Source of the DNA: Pseudomonadales bacterium
GTDB taxonomy: Bacteria; Pseudomonadota; Gammaproteobacteria; Pseudomonadales; Pseudohongiellaceae
Length of the DNA stretch: 64,000 nt
Direction: 5' to 3'
NCBI GenBank assembly: GCA_024234365.1
Contig: JACKOK010000003.1
Location: 321,901-385,900 of the forward strand
Shown: positions 9,105-16,562 of the stretch, piece after piece
Layout: each line of letters opens with the position of its first letter
Position numbering within the stretch: the stretch's first letter is position 1
The notes under the pieces: model-generated
Told to the model about the DNA's origin: nothing
Seen by the model: the letters and a program-made list of their open reading frames with translations, nothing else
The model's database searches: none
Program-made: the position numbers and the translations under genes

Positions 9105-9233
9105 ATGAACCACGTCCGATGTGATCAGAACCAGCCTCTCATGCTGGCCATGAATGCCGTTGCAGCCGCCGCGGCCCGTCGTCGTGCGCGCGCGTTTCGC
9201 GCCGCCAGACAGGAGATGCCTGAGACTCGTTAA
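9105..9233 (+). CDS. Arg-rich 42-residue mini-ORF; possible leader peptide
   Basis: ATG 9105 to TAA 9231-9233 encodes 42 residues. The second half is Ala/Arg-rich: AVAAAAARRRARAFRAARQE, with three consecutive CGT codons and seven Arg in the last 18 residues. The SD is poor (gaaaaaag). It sits alone between a strong promoter (9034-9062) and a Rho-independent terminator (9262-9296), with the aminotransferase ATG only 24 nt past the terminator. That layout fits a translated attenuator leader sensing charged tRNA-Arg, or a small basic protein, or an untranslated sRNA. The GC-rich codons could give Arg and Ala by chance, so coding status is uncertain. It is not a family I recognise. Confidence 0.4.
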   Translation: MNHVRCDQNQPLMLAMNAVAAAAARRRARAFRAARQEMPETR

Positions 9234-9261
9234 TCCGGATTGAATCACCCGAACCGAAAAA

Positions 9262-9296
9262 CCTCCAGGCGTCCCGAACCCTGGAGGTTTTTTTTT
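9262..9296 (+). terminator. Rho-independent terminator / candidate attenuator before the aminotransferase
   Basis: The stem CCTCCAG (9262-9268) pairs with CTGGAGG (9281-9287) across a 12-nt loop and is followed by nine T. It ends 24 nt before ATG 9321, leaving no room for a separate promoter. Transcripts of the downstream gene would therefore have to read through it. Confidence 0.85.
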
Positions 9297-9320
9297 ACCC
9301 TGAAAAAAGGAGCAGCTGCA

Positions 9321-10529
9321 ATGAACACACTGGAAAGCGAAGACTCGTTTGGTCTGACCGTTTGTCACAAATTCCCTGTTGCCATCGAGCGCGGGCAGGG
9401 CAGTGTTGTCTGGGATGTCAATGGCAAAGCCTATCTCGACTTCACTTCTGGTTGGGGCGTCACCTCCCTCGGGCATGCACACCCCGTGGTGCTGAATGCC
9501 TTGAACGCCCAGGCCGCCAGAATCATGCAGAACCCCAATTCCGGTTTTACCTATTCTCCGGTGCGAGCCCGTTTGCTGAATCGTTTGCAGCAGGTGCTGC
9601 CGGGGGATTTGTGTCGTGTGTTCTTTGCCAATAGCGGCGCGGAGGCGAACGACGGTGCCGTGAAACTGGCGCGCAAAGTGACCGGGCGCACAACGGTCAT
9701 CGCCATCTCCGGTTCTTTTCACGGGCGGACTCTGGGCACTCTGTCGCTCTCGGGTGGCCAGGAGAATGCGGCACGGTATCTGCCACAGGTGCCTGGTAAT
9801 CTGTTCGCGCCGTTCGGGGATATGGCGGCGCTGGAGAGTCTGATGAGTGATCAGGTGGCAGCCGTGATTCTGGAACCGGTGCAGGGTGAGGGCGGTGTCA
9901 GGGAACAGGCCGCGGAGTACGCACAGGCGGTGGCAGCACTGTGCCAACAGTACGGTGCGCTGCTGATCGCTGATGAAGTACAGACAGGTTTCTGCCGTAC
10001 GGGCAGTTTCTTTGCCGTGGATGCACTGGGCATTGCGCCGGATATTCTGACCATGGGCAAGGGCATTGCCAGTGGCTTTCCCTTTGCGGCCTTTGCGCTG
10101 ACGGAGGCGGTGGCGGCGGGGGTCGCAAAAGGCGATCACGGTGGCACCTATTGCGGAAATCCTCTGGGCTGTGCGGTGGCGGATGCGGTGCTGGAGTTTC
10201 TGCTGGAGAACGATATTGCCGCCGAGGTGGCGCGCAAGGGAGGCATTCTGCACGCGGGTCTGCAGCAACTGCAGCAGGCCTATCCGGACATGGTCCGTGA
10301 GATCAGAGGTCGCGGTCTGCTGTTTGGCCTGCAGATGGCAAGTGATGAACAGGTGATGGCTTTGACCGGCATCTGCCTGGAAGCCGGGTTGATGGTGACA
10401 CCTACCCGCAATGCCGTGCTGCGCCTGATTCCGGGCCTGTTGGTCAGTGAGGCGGAAATCGCGCAGGCGCTTGGTCTGTTGCACGATGCGCTGGCTCATC
10501 TGCAGGGGCAGCATCGGGACGCTGCCTGA
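9321..10529 (+). CDS. Class III PLP aminotransferase, acetylornithine aminotransferase-like
   Basis: A cytoplasmic PLP enzyme of the ArgD/AstC/GABA-transaminase group, most like acetylornithine aminotransferase (N-acetylornithine + 2-oxoglutarate). 402 residues, typical. Motifs in order: GNVVWDV-type N-terminus (VVWDVNGKAYLDFTSGWGV), FFANSGAEANDGAVKLARK for phosphate binding, SGSFHGRTLGTLSLSG, VILEPVQGEGGV, LLIADEVQTGFCRTG with the Asp that holds the pyridine nitrogen, and the PLP Lys in LTMGKGIASGFP. ATG 9321 has AAAAAGGAG about 10 nt upstream. The Arg-rich leader just upstream would suit an arginine-linked role; that is inference. An ornithine or other omega-amino acid substrate is possible. 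The 503-codon antisense frame is a shadow. Confidence 0.88.
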   Translation: MNTLESEDSFGLTVCHKFPVAIERGQGSVVWDVNGKAYLDFTSGWGVTSLGHAHPVVLNALNAQAARIMQNPNSGFTYSPVRARLLNRLQQVLPGDLCRVFFANSGAEANDGAVKLARKVTGRTTVIAISGSFHGRTLGTLSLSGGQENAARYLPQVPGNLFAPFGDMAALESLMSDQVAAVILEPVQGEGGVREQAAEYAQAVAALCQQYGALLIADEVQTGFCRTGSFFAVDALGIAPDILTMGKGIASGFPFAAFALTEAVAAGVAKGDHGGTYCGNPLGCAVADAVLEFLLENDIAAEVARKGGILHAGLQQLQQAYPDMVREIRGRGLLFGLQMASDEQVMALTGICLEAGLMVTPTRNAVLRLIPGLLVSEAEIAQALGLLHDALAHLQGQHRDAA

Positions 10530-10564
10530 TCACAGGCAGCATGGAGACGGGACTCCGTGTGCGC

Positions 10565-10675
10565 TAAGGCCTGCTCACACTACTTGGATTGTCGCTGTTG
10601 TCACTGAAATTCCACCTCGCAGGAGCCTAAAACGATTTTCAGCAGTGATAATGCAAGTAGTGTGAACAGGCCTTA
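10565..10675. repeat. Inverted-repeat element, copy A (internally deleted)
   Basis: A 111-bp palindromic element with ends TAAGGCCTGCTCACACTACT and its complement at 10656-10675. It shares 38 nt (10615-10652, reversed) with copy B at 21674-21711 with 3 mismatches, and 26 nt (10591-10616, reversed) with copy C at 36477-36502 with 1 mismatch. It lies between the aminotransferase and the oxidoreductase. No reading frame is inside. Small non-autonomous (MITE-like) element or structured RNA repeat. Confidence 0.8.
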
Positions 10676-10731
10676 CTATGCGCGCAGACAGGGCAGCGCT
10701 GTCCGCTGCCACCAGACAGGGAGAAATCATA

Positions 10732-11748
10732 GTGAAGAACACGCGAGTATTGCTGGCCAGTCGTCCCCAGGGCGAACCGGGCGATGACTGTTTCCGTATT
10801 GAAACGGTGGAAACGCCCCCGCTCAAGGAAGGGCAGGTATTGATCAAGGTGCTGTATCTGTCGCTGGATCCGTATATGCGCGGGCGCATGAACGATGTCA
10901 AATCCTATGCCAGTCCGCTGCAGATAGGTGAGGTGATGATCGGGGAGTCGGCCGGCGTGGTCATTGAGTCCAGATCACCCCGGTTTGCTGTGGGAGATTA
11001 TGTGACCGCCCACATGGGTTGGCAGAGCCTGTTGGTCGCAGATGACAGCCATCCGATGCTGGCGAAGGTGGATATTGCCAATGCGCCCCTGTCCGCGCAC
11101 CTGGGCGTTGTCGGAATGCCGGGGCGCACGGCTTATTTCGGGCTGACAGAGTTGGGCAGGCCGCGTGCGGGCGAGACGCTGGTGGTCTCTGCCGCCTCGG
11201 GGGCAGTGGGCTCGGTGGTTGGACAGATTGCCCGCATTCTCGGTCTGCGCGTGGTCGGCATTGCCGGTGGTGCGGAGAAGTGTGCCTATGTGCGGGATAC
11301 GCTGAAGTTTGATGCCTGCATTGACTACAAGGCGGGCAATCTGGCTACCGACCTGAAGGCAGCCTGCCCGGATGGCATCGACATATATTTCGAGAATGTG
11401 GGGGGCGATGTGGCTCGGGCCGTCGCGCCTTTGCTGAACGAGGGCGCACGAGTTCCGATCTGTGGCTACGTCTCCAGCTACAACGCCGAAGACATCAGCC
11501 AGGCGGTAACGCCCATGCAGATTTTCGGCGCGTTGCCGCATCCGCCCGAGCATCGCTTCTTTGTGGTCACCGAATGGATGCCGCGCTGGCCGGAAGCCAC
11601 CCGACAACTCGGACAGTGGCTGCGCGAAGGCAAGCTGCAGTATCGGGAGTCCATCGGGGACGGGCTGGAAAATGCCCCAGAACTCTTCCGGGGTTTACTG
11701 CGTGGCAAAAATTTTGGCAAGCAACTGGTGCGCGTAGCGGTGCAGTAG
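10732..11748 (+). CDS. NADPH-dependent MDR oxidoreductase, CurA/prostaglandin-reductase family
   Basis: A medium-chain, zinc-free NADPH-dependent reductase of alpha,beta-unsaturated carbonyls. 338 residues, family norm about 340. The start is GTG 10732 with AGGGAGA seven nt upstream, giving the typical N-terminus VKNTRVLLASRPQGEPGDDC; an ATG at 10678 would begin at the edge of the repeat element and lacks an SD. Visible: VLYLSLDPYMRGRMND, GVVGMPGRTAYFGL, the nucleotide-binding SAASGAVGSVVGQIARILG, then GVDIYFENVGG-like DGIDIYFENVGGDV, and PICGYVSSYN. The absence of Zn-ligand Cys separates it from true alcohol dehydrogenases. It stands alone: a repeat element upstream and a convergent modC downstream. 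Confidence 0.9.
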   Translation: MKNTRVLLASRPQGEPGDDCFRIETVETPPLKEGQVLIKVLYLSLDPYMRGRMNDVKSYASPLQIGEVMIGESAGVVIESRSPRFAVGDYVTAHMGWQSLLVADDSHPMLAKVDIANAPLSAHLGVVGMPGRTAYFGLTELGRPRAGETLVVSAASGAVGSVVGQIARILGLRVVGIAGGAEKCAYVRDTLKFDACIDYKAGNLATDLKAACPDGIDIYFENVGGDVARAVAPLLNEGARVPICGYVSSYNAEDISQAVTPMQIFGALPHPPEHRFFVVTEWMPRWPEATRQLGQWLREGKLQYRESIGDGLENAPELFRGLLRGKNFGKQLVRVAVQ

Positions 11749-11757
11749 TGCAATGAC

Positions 11758-12849
11758 TCAGGCTTGCGCAGGCAGCAGGTGAATGGTTTCTCCGCGCAGG
11801 CGCACCTGCAGTGTCTGTCCCAGAGCAAGAGAGAAGCGCTGGGCAAGATAGCGTGGCACGTGCATGGTGAGGCGATCCTCAGCAAAGCGCAGGGTGATGC
11901 GATAGCGTTCTCCCAGCGCGAGCATGTTCTCGATTTCCACCCTTACCGGGTTGTCCAGCATCTCATCTTCGTGCGGGCGTGCCGGCATCAGCAGGACGCC
12001 GGAGCTGGGCATGACCCACTGTATCGGGGTGCCCGGCTGGAATTGCGGATGATGGTGCACACGCAGTAGCTGGTTCTGCCACTGGATAAGCGTGTGTGTT
12101 GACTCATGTTGAATGATTCGTCCAGAAAAGAGGTTGCGCATGCCCAGCAGCCGCGCAACCTCACTACTGGCTGGTGCCGTCAATAGACCATCAGGGGTAT
12201 CGGTCTGCAATATCTTGCCGTGGTGGAGAATGCTCATGCGGTCCGCCAGCAGGGTGGCCTCATCCAGATCATGAGTGACCAGTAGCACCGGCATTTTCAG
12301 TTCCTCCCGCAGCTCCGCCAATTCCTGATAAAGCACCTCTCGCGTTGCGCGATCCACGGCAGAAAAAGGTTCGTCGAGCAACAGCACACGAGGCTGTCTT
12401 GCCAGTGCGCGGGCGATTGCGACACGCTGTTGCTGCCCACCGGAGAGTTGTCGAGGCAGACGCTTCTCCATGCCATCCAGATGCACACGCTGCAGCCAGG
12501 AGTGTGCGCGTTGGTAACGTTCTTCGCGTGGAATGTCCCGCATCGCCTCCGCGATATTGTCCAGGGCATTGAGATGCGGGAAGAGAGCGAAGTTCTGAAA
12601 CACCATGCCGACCCGGCGCTGGGCGGTCGCCATCCTGATGCTGTTCCTGCTGTCGAACCAGGTTTCCCCGGCACAGCGGATCTGACCGTTCCTCGGCGTG
12701 TACAACCCGGCAATGCTGCGCAGCAGCGTGGACTTGCCACTGCCGGAGGGGCCAACAAGCGCGAGCACTTCTGACGCCGCACATGCGATTTCGGCGTCCA
12801 GCGGAATGGGGCCATCCTGGCTCAGTCGCAGATGCAAACCCTCAGGCAT
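11758..12849 (-). CDS. modC: Molybdate ABC transporter ATPase
   Basis: The ATP-hydrolysing subunit of the molybdate importer, on the cytoplasmic face with ModB. 363 residues from ATG 12849, preceded by GGGAG; this start overlaps the modB stop by 8 nt, as expected in a coupled operon. Order: Walker A GPSGSGKST (about 33), Q-loop VFQNFALFPHLNA, ABC signature LSGGQQQRVAIARAL (about 125), Walker B LLLDEPFSAVDR, H-switch VTHDLDEA. The C-terminal ~65 residues (VRVEIENMLALGERYRITLR...HVPRYLAQRFSLALGQTLQV) form a TOBE/Mop-like domain that binds oxyanion. Last gene of modABC. Confidence 0.94.
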   Translation of the reverse strand: MPEGLHLRLSQDGPIPLDAEIACAASEVLALVGPSGSGKSTLLRSIAGLYTPRNGQIRCAGETWFDSRNSIRMATAQRRVGMVFQNFALFPHLNALDNIAEAMRDIPREERYQRAHSWLQRVHLDGMEKRLPRQLSGGQQQRVAIARALARQPRVLLLDEPFSAVDRATREVLYQELAELREELKMPVLLVTHDLDEATLLADRMSILHHGKILQTDTPDGLLTAPASSEVARLLGMRNLFSGRIIQHESTHTLIQWQNQLLRVHHHPQFQPGTPIQWVMPSSGVLLMPARPHEDEMLDNPVRVEIENMLALGERYRITLRFAEDRLTMHVPRYLAQRFSLALGQTLQVRLRGETIHLLPAQA

Positions 12850-13516
12850 GGTGCGGCTCCCGGTGAATGCGGGTGCCGGCAAAATAGGACAGGCTGATCG
12901 CGATGAGGGAGATCAGCAGCAGCACCGCAGACATGACGGCTGCTGCATGATTGTCGAAGGCCTGTACGCGATCATAGATGGCGATGGCGATGGTACGGGT
13001 TTCTCCCGGAATATTGCCTCCCACCATCAAGACCACGCCGAACTCCCCAAGGGTGTGTGCAAACGTCAGCACCAGGGCCGACAGAATTCCCGGCCACGCC
13101 AGGGGCAGTTCAATACGGTGCAGGATGCGCCAGGGAGACAGCCCGCAGCAGCGCGCCGCCTCCCGCACCTCCTGGGGAATGGCCTCAAAGGCCCGTTGCA
13201 TCGGTTGCACGGCAAAGGGCAGGTTGAAGATCAGCGAAGCGATGAGCAGACCTGAAAACGAGAAACTGAGCTGCTGGCCAAACAGGGCTTCATAGGCCTG
13301 GCCAAGGGGAGAGCGGCTCCCGAGCGCTACCAGCAGATAGAAGCCCAGCACGGTCGGCGGCAAGACCAGGGGTAGGGTCAGCAGGGCTTCCACGATACTT
13401 TTTCCTGCGAAGTCACGCCATGCCAGCAGGCGACCGAGCCAGACACCCAGCGGGAGAAGGATGAGCATTGTCCATAGGGACAATGTCAGGGAGAGCTGTA
13501 GCGCTGACCAGTCCAT
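12842..13516 (-). CDS. modB: Molybdate ABC transporter permease
   Basis: Inner-membrane channel subunit. 224 residues from ATG 13516, matching the usual 225-230; longer starts further upstream would run into modA. It has five or so hydrophobic helices beginning LQLSLTLSLWTMLILLPLG, and the EAA loop for ATPase contact (EAIPQEVREAARCCGLSPWR). Periplasmic-side motifs: TLPLVLPPTVLGFYLL and GEFGVVLMVGGNIPGETRT, the latter being highly typical of ModB. 10 nt after modA, 8-nt overlap with modC. Confidence 0.94.
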   Translation of the reverse strand: MDWSALQLSLTLSLWTMLILLPLGVWLGRLLAWRDFAGKSIVEALLTLPLVLPPTVLGFYLLVALGSRSPLGQAYEALFGQQLSFSFSGLLIASLIFNLPFAVQPMQRAFEAIPQEVREAARCCGLSPWRILHRIELPLAWPGILSALVLTFAHTLGEFGVVLMVGGNIPGETRTIAIAIYDRVQAFDNHAAAVMSAVLLLISLIAISLSYFAGTRIHREPHHA

Positions 13517-13526
13517 TGCAAGATTC

Positions 13527-14312
13527 TCAGGGGGTTTGAGGCAGGTCGAAACCGAACTGGCGCATGATCTCCCGTGCCTGTGTTCCCTGTAAATAGGCAT
13601 AAAACTCGTGCAGAGCAGGAGAGGCGGTTTTCAGCAGCACCATGCGCTGGCGCAGCGGTTCATGCCAGTCTTGTGGAATCAACGCGTAGCGACCCAGGCG
13701 GGATACATTCGGGGCCAGCGCCAGGGAATAAGCAATGATTCCTCCCTGGGTGCTGCCGGAGGTGGCGAATTGTGCGGCCTGCGAGACATTCTCCCCCAGC
13801 ACCAGGTGTTCCTGCAGGGCTTCCCACAGGCCAGCGTGGCGCAGAGCCTCCTCTGCCCGCCGTCCGTAGGGAGCGTGTTCGGGATTGGCGATGGCAAAGC
13901 GTTGGATGAGATTGCTGTCCAACGCCTCGCGCAGGCTCTGCAGGTTTTCATCCGGTTGCAGCAGGGAGTCATGGGGAGCGATGAGAACGATGCGTCCCTG
14001 TGCGTACAGCACTCCGCCATCCTCGGTGAGCCCGGCCTCATCGAGTTGCCGGACATAGCTTTCATCGGCAGACATGAACATCTGGAAGGGAGCTCCTTCG
14101 CGAATCTGTCGATAAAAATTCCCCGATGAGCCATAGATGGCCTGCACGCTGTGCCCGGTGTCGAGACGGTACTGCTCCCGCACTGCCTCCAGGGCGAACT
14201 GCAGATCGGATGCGGCGGCAATGGTGGCGCTTTGAGCGTGTCCCATGGCCGTCTGTGCGATGCAGAGCATGGCCAGGCAGAGCGAGTAGAGCAGGCGAGC
14301 GGGGCTGGGCAT
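13527..14312 (-). CDS. modA: Periplasmic molybdate-binding protein
   Basis: Captures molybdate/tungstate in the periplasm and delivers it to ModB. About 261 residues from ATG 14312 (GGAA upstream); ATG 14336 is an alternative that would add 8 residues. Signal peptide MPSPARLLYSLCLAMLCIAQ, cleaved near GHAQ. Mature start SATIAAASDLQFALEAV carries the ligand-contacting Ser/Ala loop, then IYGSSGNFYRQIREGAPFQM with the second Ser, and MSADESYVRQL. A Tyr-rich C-terminal lobe ends FYAYLQGTQAREIMRQFGF. First gene of modABC and preceded by a ModE-like operator. Confidence 0.93.
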   Translation of the reverse strand: MPSPARLLYSLCLAMLCIAQTAMGHAQSATIAAASDLQFALEAVREQYRLDTGHSVQAIYGSSGNFYRQIREGAPFQMFMSADESYVRQLDEAGLTEDGGVLYAQGRIVLIAPHDSLLQPDENLQSLREALDSNLIQRFAIANPEHAPYGRRAEEALRHAGLWEALQEHLVLGENVSQAAQFATSGSTQGGIIAYSLALAPNVSRLGRYALIPQDWHEPLRQRMVLLKTASPALHEFYAYLQGTQAREIMRQFGFDLPQTP

Positions 14313-14339
14313 AAAGGATTTCCGTGCTGGGTCCATGAG

Positions 14340-14363
14340 CGCTATATCATTTCATATATAGCG
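14340..14363 (-). promoter_or_regulatory. ModE-like operator upstream of modABC
   Basis: Perfect inverted repeat CGCTATAT (14340-14347), 8-nt spacer, ATATAGCG (14356-14363), starting 27 nt before the modA start. It matches the CGnTATAT half-site of the E. coli ModE operator, by which molybdate-bound ModE represses mod genes. No modE gene is in the window, so the regulator is inferred. Confidence 0.75.
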
Positions 14364-14483
14364 ATTGAGAGTCCACCTTTTTACGCTTGTCGAGCCGGTC
14401 CCGGGAGCCTTGAAAAGGCTTGTTCGTTTCCCGGAAATCTTGCTAGCTTATTGGAATAAACGATTATGGAGAGGGGGTGCAGA

Positions 14484-15248
14484 GTGGGCCTGTTTGACCT
14501 GACAGGGAAAACGGCATTGATTACCGGCTCAAGCAGGGGCATTGGTCTGGCGATTGCCCGCCGGATGGCAGAGGCTGGCGCCCGTGTGGTGATTTCAAGC
14601 CGGAATCAGCAAGCCTGTGATGAGGTGGCTGCACAAATCAATGCCGAGGGAGGAAGTGCCATTGCGCTCGCCTGCAATATCAATGACCGGGCGCAGCTCG
14701 AAGCTCTCGTCAGGAAGGCCAGCGAACACGTTGGGGCGATTGATATTCTCGTCTGCAATGCGGCACTGAATCCGCATTACGGCCCCTCACAGGATATTCC
14801 CGACGAAGCCTTTGACAAGATCATGAACGCCAATGTCGGCAGCGCTCATCGCCTCTGCCAGCTCGTGATTCCAGGCATGGCCGAACGCGGGGGCGGTGCC
14901 GTCGTGATTGTCTCGTCCATTGCGGGCTTGAAGGGAAGCCGCATGCTGGGAACCTACGGTATCTCCAAGGCGGCAGACATGCAGTTGGCGCGCAATCTGG
15001 CCGTTGAATGGGGGCCGGACAATGTGCGCGTGAATTGCATTGCGCCCGGGCTGATACGCACGGATTTTGCCAGAGCCCTGTGGGAGAACCCCGAGACCTA
15101 CGCCACGACAGTCGCCCAGTACCCCTTGCGCCGGATCGGTGAGCCGGACGAGATTGCCGGTGCCGCGATTTACCTGGCCTCTGCCGCCGGCAGTTTTACA
15201 ACCGGCCAGACGTTGGTGGTCGATGGCGGTGGCACGATCGCCGGCTAG
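14484..15248 (+). CDS. Short-chain dehydrogenase/reductase (SDR)
   Basis: Classical NAD(P)-dependent SDR, 254 residues from GTG 14484 (GAGAGGGGG upstream), giving MGLFDLTGKTALITGSSRGI; an ATG at 14466 would add six residues. Glycine-rich cofactor loop TGSSRGIGLA, NNAG-equivalent CNAALNPHYG, catalytic Ser in VIVSSIAGLKG, and YxxxK as YGISKAAD, followed by N-linked proton relay residues and VNCIAPGLIRTDFA. SSR after the first glycines suggests NADP(H), an inference. A close downstream acyl-CoA dehydrogenase (55 nt gap) implies a shared role in acyl-CoA or alicyclic/steroid-type catabolism. FabG-like 3-oxoacyl reductase activity cannot be excluded. Confidence 0.9.
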   Translation: MGLFDLTGKTALITGSSRGIGLAIARRMAEAGARVVISSRNQQACDEVAAQINAEGGSAIALACNINDRAQLEALVRKASEHVGAIDILVCNAALNPHYGPSQDIPDEAFDKIMNANVGSAHRLCQLVIPGMAERGGGAVVIVSSIAGLKGSRMLGTYGISKAADMQLARNLAVEWGPDNVRVNCIAPGLIRTDFARALWENPETYATTVAQYPLRRIGEPDEIAGAAIYLASAAGSFTTGQTLVVDGGGTIAG

Positions 15249-15303
15249 GCTCCGGGGGGGAGTCTGCCGTTTCGCTGACATCAGCAGCAGGAAGGAGGAT
15301 GCG

Positions 15304-16524
15304 ATGATGAACCTGGGTTTGTCTCCCGAGATGGAGGCGGTCCGCGAGAAGATTCGCCACTTTGTGGCCCATGATGTTGCTGCCGTGGAACAGCGTTATC
15401 AGGACGAGGTCGCCGTTGGTGATCGCTGGTCACACACGCCGGTACAGGAAGACATCATGGAGGGGCTAAAGACCCGGGCTCGGGCGCTGGGCCTGTGGAA
15501 CTTCTTTCTGCCGAAGAGCCAGGGCGGCGCAGGGATCAGCAATCTGGAGTACGCCCATCTTGCCGAGGTCATGGGGCGCAGCCGTCTCGCCTCCGAAGCC
15601 TTCAACTGCAGTGCGCCGGACACCGGCAATATGGAAGTGCTGGAACGTTACGGCTCCGAGGAGCAGAAGGCGCGCTGGCTGCAACCCCTGCTGGAGGGGA
15701 AGATCCGCTCGGCCTTTGCCATGACCGAACCCGATGTCGCCTCATCCGATGCCACCAATATTGCCAGCACGGCTGTGCTGCAGGGGGACGAGTGGCGGAT
15801 CAATGGGGAGAAATTCTATATTTCCGGTGCCGGTGACAAGCGTTGCCGGATCATGATCGTGATGGTCGTCACCGATCCCGATGCGCCCAAATACCAACGC
15901 CAGTCTCAAATCCTCGTGCCCATGGACACACCGGGTGTCGACATTGTCCGTCCCATGGAGGTATTCGGGCATGACGATGCGCCACATGGGCATATGCATA
16001 TCCGTTTCAAGGATGTCCGGGTTCCGAAGGAGAACCTGATTCTGGGGCGAGGCCGGGGTTTTGAAATCTCCCAGGGGCGCTTGGGGCCGGGGCGGATTCA
16101 TCATTGCATGCGCTCCATCGGAGCGGCCGAGAAGGCGTTGCAACTGCTGTGCGAGCGTGCCTTGAGCCGTCAGGCTTTTGGCAAGCCGCTGGCGGAGCTG
16201 GGCGGCAATTACGATGTGATTGCCGACTCCCGCATCGAAATCGACATGTGCCGCCTGCTGGTATTCAAGGCGGCCTGGCTGATGGACACGCAGGGTAACA
16301 AGGCGGCCCGGGATGCGATTTCCCAGATTAAAGTGGCGGTGCCGAACATGGCGCTGCGGGTCATTGACCGGGCGATTCAGGTCTACGGTGCGGCGGGGGT
16401 TTCCCAGGATTTTCCCTTGGCCGCTCTGTGGACCAGTCAACGAACCCTGCGTTTGGCGGACGGCCCCGATGAAGTTCACCGACGCGTGGTCGCGCGTGCC
16501 GAGTTGGCCAGATACCGGGAGTGA
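15304..16524 (+). CDS. Acyl-CoA dehydrogenase, ACAD10/11-like
   Basis: FAD enzyme that oxidises an acyl-CoA to the 2-enoyl-CoA and passes electrons to ETF, hence to the ETF-QO at 26796. 406 residues; ATG 15304 follows a strong AGGAAGGAGG. Motifs: FAMTEPDVASSDATNI (FAD/substrate), WRINGEKFYISGAGDKRC, GPGRIHHCMRSIGAAEKAL, SRQAFGKPLAELG, VYGAAGVSQDFPLA, and LRLADGPDEVHRR near the C-terminus. In short-chain members this last position carries the catalytic Glu (YEGT); here it is DGPDEVH, as in ACAD10/11-type enzymes, so Asp is the likely base. Probably co-transcribed with the SDR. Confidence 0.92.
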   Translation: MMNLGLSPEMEAVREKIRHFVAHDVAAVEQRYQDEVAVGDRWSHTPVQEDIMEGLKTRARALGLWNFFLPKSQGGAGISNLEYAHLAEVMGRSRLASEAFNCSAPDTGNMEVLERYGSEEQKARWLQPLLEGKIRSAFAMTEPDVASSDATNIASTAVLQGDEWRINGEKFYISGAGDKRCRIMIVMVVTDPDAPKYQRQSQILVPMDTPGVDIVRPMEVFGHDDAPHGHMHIRFKDVRVPKENLILGRGRGFEISQGRLGPGRIHHCMRSIGAAEKALQLLCERALSRQAFGKPLAELGGNYDVIADSRIEIDMCRLLVFKAAWLMDTQGNKAARDAISQIKVAVPNMALRVIDRAIQVYGAAGVSQDFPLAALWTSQRTLRLADGPDEVHRRVVARAELARYRE

Positions 16525-16525
16525 G

Positions 16526-16556
16526 AAAACCCCGGTGCCACGGGCGGGCACCGGGG
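16526..16556 (-). terminator. Terminator-like hairpin between convergent genes
   Basis: Stem CCCCGGTGCC (16530-16539) with GGCACCGGGG (16547-16556), 10 perfect pairs. An AAAA run at 16526-16529 becomes TTTT on the minus strand, so it best serves the leftward regulator gene whose stop is at 16563. The T-run is short. Confidence 0.65.
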
Positions 16557-16562
16557 GCAGGC

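Noticed and set aside
9003..10514. 503-codon open frame on the minus strand
   Set aside because: Antisense to the class III aminotransferase, which has all PLP motifs; His/Gln-rich composition is typical of a shadow.
10678..10731. ATG at 10678 for the oxidoreductase
   Set aside because: It abuts the repeat element, has no SD and adds residues absent from the family's usual N-terminus.
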